A DNA stretch of 64,000 bases from Manis javanica (lineage: Eukaryota; Chordata; Mammalia; Pholidota; Manidae). Each line of letters opens with the position of its first letter. Position 1 is the stretch's first letter. The translations under genes were made by a program, and so were the position numbers. The stretch spans positions 511,001-575,000 of the forward strand of contig NC_133167.1 of assembly GCF_040802235.1 (NCBI RefSeq). The letters run 5' to 3'. Shown here one piece after another: positions 12,401 through 21,400 of the stretch. Under the pieces are notes generated by a model that made no database searches, had not been told where the DNA came from, and saw only the letters and a program-made list of their open reading frames with translations.

Positions 12401-15400
12401 AGCCTTCTACTCTGGCTGATTTTACAGTCGTGTCACCAGCTTTGAGCAAGTTATGACGGATCTTGGTGTGGTTTTCTTTGTGTTCCTTTGTTTGGAGTTG
12501 ATGGAGCTACTTGGATATTGGGTTGAGAGTTGTCATCAGGTTTGGGAAAATCTGGGTCATTGTTTCTTGGTATGTTTTCCTGGCCCCCCTCTCAGGGACT
12601 CCAGTTGCCTGGTGTCGGGCATCTGGAAGCATCTTACCCCTCACTGATGCTCTGGGGTTTGGGCCAGATGCTTACTAGGGTGGGGAGAGTATTATTTTTT
12701 TCCATTAGTTTTAACTTCATTAATTTTCTGCAGTGTCTAATCTGCCTGTAATCCCTTCCAGCACATTGTCTATTTCAGGCAGTCTTTTCACCTCTAGGAG
12801 TTGGGTTTGAATCGTGCTCTATGTTGGCGCGTCCAGCGTTTGACCATATGCAGTGCAGTGGCCGTACCTGTCTCGGTGCTGTTGGCCACTGGCTGTAATA
12901 TCGGGGTCCTTTCTGGGCTCTTCTCCATTGTTGTTACCTCCTTGCGAGTAGTTTTGTCCTGTTCCTTTGTGTGCCTGGTGCTTTTTTTGCGTGCCAGACA
13001 TTAATCAGGATGACTGGTGGGTGCTGCATATTTCTGCGTTCCTGTAAAATCTGAGCTTTGTTAGGTCACTTCAAAGCAGCAGGCTCCTCTCAGACTGGCT
13101 GTGAGGACTGTCAGGTAGGGTCACAGCACTCCTCATCTGGGCCGGCTGTTTCCTGCTGCTGGGTGCTAGGTTGGAGTCTGCCTGTGTGCAGGGCTGGCTG
13201 AGCACTGCAGCCTCTCTCTGGCCCTTCGCTGGCCTTCGGCAGTCTCCACACATGACAGCGGTGTGCCGCCTCCTGTTCTTGGGCGTCTCTGTGCAGGCCG
13301 CACTTTCTTCCTGGGCTTTGACCCACCCGCCCTCGGCACCTTCGTCTTCCCAGACTGTCGGCTCTGTGTTCTCAACTCAGGGGCTTGACCAGGGGGCAGT
13401 CGTAGGCCTTTCTTGTTCACTTCCTGTCTGCAGTGTCTTGGGCTCCATCGCTTCATTCAGTATGCCTTGACTGGGGGCAGAATCCTTGCCTAAGGGTTTA
13501 GTAGGAAAGGTGGGCACATAGGCATCTTGGACCTGTCTCTGCTGCAGCACCAGGGAGGGTCTGGGAAAGCAAAGTCTGTTTCGGTGTGACACACGGCCCT
13601 CCTATGCGCTGACCCCCGCGTGCATGCCTGTGCAGCACCGGCGTGTGGTCCTGCTGTGCTGGCACCTTGCAGACTGTGACACACACTTTGTCTCCAGCCC
13701 TCGCCACATGTGGACATGGCTCTCGTGCTGTGATTGCAGGCCAACATAGCCGAGGTGGAGGTCTGCATCCCCGCCCGCCTGCACAACTCCCTCATCGGCA
13801 CCAAGGGCCGCCTGATCCGCTCGGTCATGGAGGAGTGTGGCGGGGTCCACATCCACTTCCCCGTGGAAGGCTCGGGGAGCGACACCGTCATCATCAGGGG
13901 TCCTTCCTCAGACGTGGAGAAGGCCAAGAAACAGCTTCTGCACCTGGCGGAGGAGAAGGTGGGCACCAGCCTGGGCAGCGGGCGTGGGTCCCTGAGTCCG
14001 TGCCAGGCCATCCTCTCCTCATGTTGGAGAACTCCAAACACCCCTTCTCTGGGGCAAATCAGGAAAGCACGTCTTAATGTCCCTCTGTGAGGGCCTTTCT
14101 AGGTCAAATGCCACATACACAATGTAGAAAACCTGCTGTTGGGGCTCCCCCCACCCTTTTGTTTAAGAATAGTTTATGTATAATGAAGTTCTCCCTTCCT
14201 GATGTGTAGTTATGAGTCATGACAAGCGCACATCCATGTGACCACCTCTGCAGTAAATACGTCCTGGCTGGGACCACCCACCGTTCCCCGTCGGCTGTCT
14301 CGGCCCTTTGTCAGAGCCCCTCTGTGTGTCTGCACTTTGCTCCGTTCCGGCCTCCGGAGAGCCCGTCAGCTCTGTTCCTAAATTGCTTTTGGCTCGGCTG
14401 GACCTTTTGTCTTTCCCGTAAGCACTATGGGACCAGCTTACCGGTTTCTAGGGCGGAAGTCCTGCTTGGATTTGGACGGGATTGTGCTGACCGTGAAGGT
14501 CGCTTTGGAGAGAATGGACGTCTCAGCGTCTTGAATCTTCTAACTATCACCTCTTCAGTTTAAGTGACCTGTGTTGGTGGTTTGTAGTTCCCAGCGTGCA
14601 ATGCGTGTTCACGTTTTTTTCCGTTTATTTTGTTCTTAGTGCTGTTGTAAGTAGGTGCTGCTTTTACTCGTCTCGATTTCAGTTAATGTGGCTACAGAAA
14701 TATATTGGGTTTGTATATTGGCCTTGTTTTCCTCACCTCTTTATAGTTCCAGCGGCTTTTCTCGTGGATCCTTGTGAGTTCTATAGGCAGACCTGCCACC
14801 TGGGAGTAGACGGTTGTGCTTCTTTCTGGTCTGTGTGCCTGTGTCACACCGTGGTGCCTCGGCCTCGGTGTGGTTTTGAGTGAATAGCCACGGTGGGAGT
14901 GGATGCCCTTGCCCGTCAGCGCACCTGGGGCCATGCTCTGTGCTTGGCTCTTGAGTGTGAGGTGGGCTGCGCGACTTCGCAGATGCGCCTTCATGGCAGG
15001 GGACCTCGTCGCTGAGTTTGCTGGGAGCTGGGGTGGGGGTGTGGGTGGGTTTTGTCAGGCTTTTCTGCATTTACTGGCATCCCAGGGTTTTCCTTTTTTT
15101 AGTGTATATATTAGATTCCTCCCCCACCCTTACTTGATGTTTAACCTTGTCTTTCTGGGGTAAACTCACTTGGTTTTTGTGTCTTAACCCTTTATTGTGT
15201 TGCTGGCTGGGCTTGCCTGACACGTGCTTTCTCACGAGTCGCTCTTTGGTGGGGGGTATCTGAGGGTGGAACCCCCTTGGCAGTGAGACTGAAAGGCAGC
15301 ACTGTTCTGTCGTGCGCTGTCCGCCTGGCCGACTTTGTCCTTGGGACCTTCATGCTTGTGGCCGGGGCGAAGGCAAGAGAAAGGGAAGAGAAAAGGCACC

Positions 15401-18400
15401 GTGGGCCCAAGGTGCGTGGAAGGGTGTGGCCCTGTGTGCGCCCTGGGCGCATCTGCCAGTGGGGCTGGTGTCCATGGCGGGGCCTCTGTTGGGCCCTGGC
15501 TCTTGGTGTCAGATGAGGACCTTGGTGGCTGGTCTTGTAGCTTGCCATCTGTGTGGGGGCTCACTTGGAGCACATGCCAGGGAAGGCCTGGACAGGGGCG
15601 TGCTCTGCCTGCTTTGGGAGGAGCGGGGGGCCCGGCCTGGGGGTGGCCAGGTGTGGTGCGGGCTTCATGCTGTGCGGGCCACCAGTCCCTCGCAGGTGGA
15701 GGGTGGCCTGCAGAAGTCCAGTCACTGCCGGTAAGTGGCAGGACAGGGGCTTGATAGCCATGTGTCCTAACCATCAAGGTGGGCAGTGCAGGTACTGTCT
15801 GGGTGCCCACCCATTTGTTTGGATGAGGTTGGTTAGTCCTGTCTGGGGGACGTGAGCAACAGTGTGGGAGACCTGCACCACACCACTGTCCTCCAGCCCT
15901 CATCTGCTTGGGGGCCAGGCTGGTGGCATCAGGAAGTGCATCTGGGCTCCTCCTCTGCAGCAAACCAGAAGTTTCACTGTTGACATCCGCGCCAAGCCAG
16001 AGTACCACAAGTTCCTCATCGGCAAGGGGGGTGGGAAAATCCGCAAAGTGCGCGACAGCACCGGAGCCCGCATCATCTTCCCCACGGCCGAGGACAAGGA
16101 CCAGGACCTCATCACAATCATAGGAAAGGAGGACGCCGTCAGGGAGGCACAGAAGGAGCTGGAGGCGCTGATCCAGAACTTGGTAAGGCCGGCAGGGCCC
16201 AGGCCTTCAGTGTGTCCTGCTCTGCCCCGTGGTGGGGCCACTTCCTTTCCTCTCCTCCGTGCTGCAGGACAACGTGGTTGAGGACTGCATGCTCGTGGAC
16301 CCCAGGCACCACCGTCATTTTGTCATCCGGAGAGGCCAGGTCTTGCGGGAAATCGCGGAGGAGTATGGTGGGGTGATGGTGAGCTTCCCACGCTCCGGCT
16401 CACAGAGTGACAGAGTCACCCTCAAGGGTGCCAAGGACTGCGTGGAAGCAGCCAAGAAGCGCATCCAGGAGATCATTGAGGACCTGGTAGGCACCAGGGA
16501 GGCCCGCTGGGGCTCTCGGCCCCGATGGCTGCTGGGCAACGCGGGTGGGTGTGCTGTAGGCCGTGCCAGACCGGGTGGGCTGGGGGCTCTCTGGTCCCAT
16601 CTGACCAGCAGTCACTGAGAATGTGCTCCCTCCGAGCAGCAGCTGTCTGAAAATGTCTGAAAGTACAGTCTGCAAGGAGCCAGCTTCCTGCCCTTCTCCT
16701 CCAGTCCCCAAAAGAAAAAACATAGATTGAAGCCATCAAATCAAAGCCATGGGAAGCCGTGGGAAGCCGGGTCGGGTTTTCTACCCCAGCCTCTGGAGGG
16801 CTCCAGCCCGCTCCTCGTCCCCGGCACTCCCCTCCCGTGGTCCCGAGGGCCTCCCAGACCTAGCCCAGGGCCTCTCATGTAGCCACAGCCACAGTGTGTG
16901 CCTGGCACCTGGCTGGTGCGGCCACTTCCTGGGACGGGCCCTGACGGGCCGCCAGCTGTGCCGTGGGGAGGCCCTCCTTTGGCTGGAGAGAAGTGGGACG
17001 TTGTTCCGGGCAGAGCTTTGCTGTGGTTCAGTGTGGGGGTGTCATCGATCGTCACTTGCGTCTCTGGGAAACACTTCAGAGAGAGGCCTTCCCTCGGCCC
17101 TGCCCCTGGTGTGCCTTGGCCACCAGACTCACCTCCGGAAATGCGGGCATCTGTGCTTGCGAGTGACTGTAGAGGACCGAAAGGAAGGTGGTTTGAGCTG
17201 CATCTACCCAAACAGTTCACCTCTGCCTTTGTTTTTTCTTCTTGTTGTGCGTCCCCCAGGAAGCCCAGGTGACCATGGAGTGTGCTATACCCCAGAAATT
17301 CCATCGATCTGTCATGGGCCCCAAAGGTTCCAGAATCCAGCAGATTACTCGAGACTATAATGTTCAAATTAAATTCCCAGACAGAGAGGAGAACCCAGGT
17401 GGGTCCCTGCAGTGAGCTCCGTGCTGAGTGGGAGTCGTGTGAGCCATCCTGTTCTGGGGAGAGGTGGTGGCAGCGGCTGTCAGGTGCCCTGGGAAGTCCT
17501 TTCCCGCTTGGGCCCAGTGCAGGCTGCCCTTCTGGGACAGTGCTTCAGCCCTGAGTGCCGGGCTTGGGTCCCTGGGGACGGGTGAGGTGGTGGATGGCCA
17601 GGGAGGTGACCAGTGGGCTGAGGGGTCCCTGAGCAGGATCTGGCTATGTCTCAGACCTGACTTGGTGCGCCCGTCTCCTGTGTATGTGCACCCCAAGTGT
17701 GTTTGTGCTGGTGGTCTGTCTGCTGTGACCCCTCACTGGCTGGCAGCCCTGCAGCCCCCGTGTCCTCTCACTCATACCCTCTTGTCACGGCTGTGACAAG
17801 CTCCTCTGTTTTCCTGAGAATACAGGCTGCTGTTTTGAGTAGAAAATGAGTGAAATCATATTATCACATTTGTTTTACATTTGAATATTTACTTCTTAAT
17901 TTTATGTTATTTCACCCTTAAAGGAAAATTGTGTAGACTGGTGCACCTGCCATCCCACCCACCCCTTTTTCCACACGCTCTTGTTTTTTCTGAATCATTT
18001 GAGTGTAATCTTCAGGCCTGTCCCATATCTGTAGTGGCTGCTTCCTAGGAGGAAAGACATTCCCCTTGACCATTTGCCGTAACTGGCACATTCATCTAAT
18101 GTTATCGGTCCTGCGGAATCATGCTCGATGTTCACATGTTGCCGGTTTTGAAAGCGCCTGCAGGGCCTCCCCTTCCCAGCTCAGCACAGGACTGTTCACT
18201 TGTTCTCATGTTTGTTTACATCACATGGACTCCCGGCTTGTGTCACTCCATGGATACTGTTCTCCTGTCTGTTGTGCACACGTGGTCCCCAGCGTGGCTG
18301 TGGGACCCCCACTGGCCAGCTTGTGTGTCCTGTCACCATGTGCCTCCGTTTGGAGCTCTCTTCCCTCCTGCCTAACTCGCTCCTTCCTCCTAACTTGCTC

Positions 18401-21400
18401 AAGCACGTGCCCCCCACCGGCTCCACATCAGGGCGCCATGTGCCCATCCCCTGCCTGCAAACAGTGGGCCCTGCTCCGCACTCCTCCCGTGTGTCCGCCT
18501 GTTTGCCTCCCTTAGCCTTTGAGGTGGCTAGCTCCATGCCCGCCCAGGCGAGGCCCCAAACGGTCTGCTCTGCGCACCTCCTCCCGTCCAGGCCTTGTCC
18601 TCCTCCTCCCCCACCCAGCTCGTGGAAGGCGAGCTGCAAGTACGTGTCCTGAACAGAGGCTGGCATGCCTGCCGCAGACTGGGGGGCACCCAGGGCCTGG
18701 GTGCTCAGGGTTGAACTGCCCCTCTTCTCTGTCCCCAGTTCACAGCGTGGAGCCACCTGTCCAGGAGAATGGCGATGATGCCGGGGAGGCACGAGACACC
18801 AGGGAGGCTGACCCCGGCTCCCCACGGCGCTGTGACATCATCATCATCTCTGGCCGGAAGGAAAAGTGTGAGGCTGCCAAGGAGGCCTTGGAGGTTCGTG
18901 CGGTAGATGAGCTCAGGCCAGTGGGGCACAGAGCCACCCAGGGCCTGGCCCCTGCACGGCGCCAGCCTCCTGAGCTCCACAGGCCTGACCATGGTGGGCG
19001 AGTGGGGAGCCAAGGGTCCCACTGGCAGCAGGGGAATCATGACCCCCAGCCTCAGCTTCCCCCTCTGCAAGTGGCATTGCCTAGCCTGTTAGGCTTCAGG
19101 GCAAGTCAGTCGGGCAGTGAATACTGAGGGCTGCCTGTGTGCCACACCTCCACTGTGCAAACAGACCACCAAGAAACAAAAACGTATCCATCCCACGTCG
19201 AGGCAGATATGTGCTGTGGGGGAAGACGAGCAGAGGTAAAAGGCAGTGGTGGTCAGGAGTCATTCAGGAGCCGGAATGCAGGTGGCAGGCAAGCTGGTGC
19301 CCCTCGCCGTCACCTCTGTGACTCCCACAGGTGTCAGGGCCAGCCTCTGTGCCCTGCCTCTCCTGGGCAGGCCTCAGGTCACCCTGCTTTCCCAGGTGTT
19401 CTGTCTGCTTGTTTTGCTCTATAAGGTGCCAGGCTTAGGAGCACAGGCTTTGGGGTGAGTCTGAAAGTTTGCTCTGCCGGCATTAACCCAAGAACTGGAC
19501 TCTGTGCCCTTCGCCCTTGGGTTTCCTGTTGAGTTGAAGTCTAGGTGGCTGTCCAGTCCACGTGGAACAGTGTGGAAGGTTCTGGGAAGCACACTGGTTC
19601 TCCCGGGGCTTCTCTGCAGGCGCTGGTCCCCGTCACCATCGAGGTGGAGGTGCCCTTTGACCTTCACCGGTACATCATCGGGCAGAAGGGAAGCGGGATC
19701 CGCAGGATGATGGACGAGTTTGAGGTAGTGTGGTTTGTGGCTCTTCCCGGGAGCCCATGTCGGGAGCAAGCCCTCTCCGGGCGCTGCCAGGGGCCCAACA
19801 CTCGCAGCCGTCTGGGTGACGTGCTTCCCCTGGCCCTGTGTGCTGGTGCCTGTCTGTTACGGGGCAGCAGCGTCACGCTTCCCGTCCTCCTCGCCCCCAG
19901 CCTGCAGTCCTCTCTGTGTCTATGTAGGTGAATATCCACGTGCCAGCCCCTGAGCTGCAGTCTGGCACCATCGCCATCACCGGCCTCACCGCCCACTTGG
20001 ACCGCGCCAAGGCCGGGCTCCTGGAGCGTGTGAGGGAGCTGCAGGCAGAGCAGGAGGACCGCGTGAGTGCCCGCCCGGCCGCACCGCCAGCCATTAAATC
20101 GGGCGTCCCCTCGTGCAGTCAGCAGCCAGAGGTCCTGCTGTTGGGGGCGCAGCCCCTTCTGGTTTCCAGTACAACAGCAACCAGTTAGATTTCATGTTTT
20201 CTCCTGACAGTAAATCTGAAAACATGTGCCTCCTGCCTTACTGAAAGGGGTGAAGTTGGGGTGGCCTGGGAGGGGCCCCCAAGCCTGTGCTGTGTGGTCT
20301 GGAGTGGGTGTCAGCAGGCCCCACTCACGTTCCCAGTCTGCGGTTTCCCGGGCGGGGACCCACTCTCCCTGCTGGGCTGACGTGGGAAGGACCTGAGCCA
20401 TGGTGCAGGCTGAGGCGGCTCCACAAAGCCAAAGCCCCATCATGGATGATGCAGGGGGACGGGCTTTTCACTGCAGCAGTGACACTTGGGAGTCTGGCGG
20501 CAGAGCAGAGCCTGTGGACCCCTCTCAGCCTGGGCACGCTCCTCGCTGTCTCTGCCCCGGCACAGGGCCCAACCTCCAGCCACAGGCAGCCGGGACTGCC
20601 TGCCCCGTTGTTCCCTCTTCTCTTTCTGGCCTGACCCCAACCATAATGTAAAGGACCCTGAACATGTTTCACACCTGTTCCTTAGATCTGTAGTTTACAA
20701 GTTAGAAAGCAGAGCCAGGAGCTCGCTTCTGTGCCAATCTGAGCCCACCTGTGCCATCCTGGCCTCTGCACAGCCTCCCCGGGACTGTTTGGGTCTGATG
20801 GAAGGAGCAGTTGAGTCCTGGCTGTCACACGAGCTGAATCTGGAAGGTGGCACAGAGGCTGGCAGGCCAGCTGGGCTTTGTTTCTGCTGCTGCATTAACA
20901 GCAGTGCCTTCGAGGCCCAGCCTGGAGTCGGGGCAGGTGGGCGTGGTGGCCAAGGCTCGGCTCTCTGCCCTTTGCTTATTGTCAGTTGTTTGTTTCGCCT
21001 GCAGGCCTTACGGAGTTTTAAGCTGAGTGTCACTGTAGATCCCAAATACCATCCCAAGATTATTGGGAGGAAGGGGGCCGTGATCACCCAGATACGCTTG
21101 GAGCATGACGTGAACATCCAGTTTCCTGATAAGGATGATGGGAGCCAGGTAAGAATGGCTGTTCAGGTCGGACGCCAGGTTGAGCATGGGAGTAGATGGA
21201 CTCTTGCTGGCTTTTGTCCCGACCTGGGAACAGTGACCAGGCAAACTAGGATGTGCCCAGATGAGCTGTGGAGGGCAGAGGTCAGCTGGCAGGTATCTGA
21301 GGCCCTGATCTGGACTCGGGGCCCTCCTGGCCTGTGCCAGCCCAGCGAGGGTTTCCGGGCCTGTGGGTGTGGCCCTGCTGCAGTGTGCCCTCCGCTGCTC

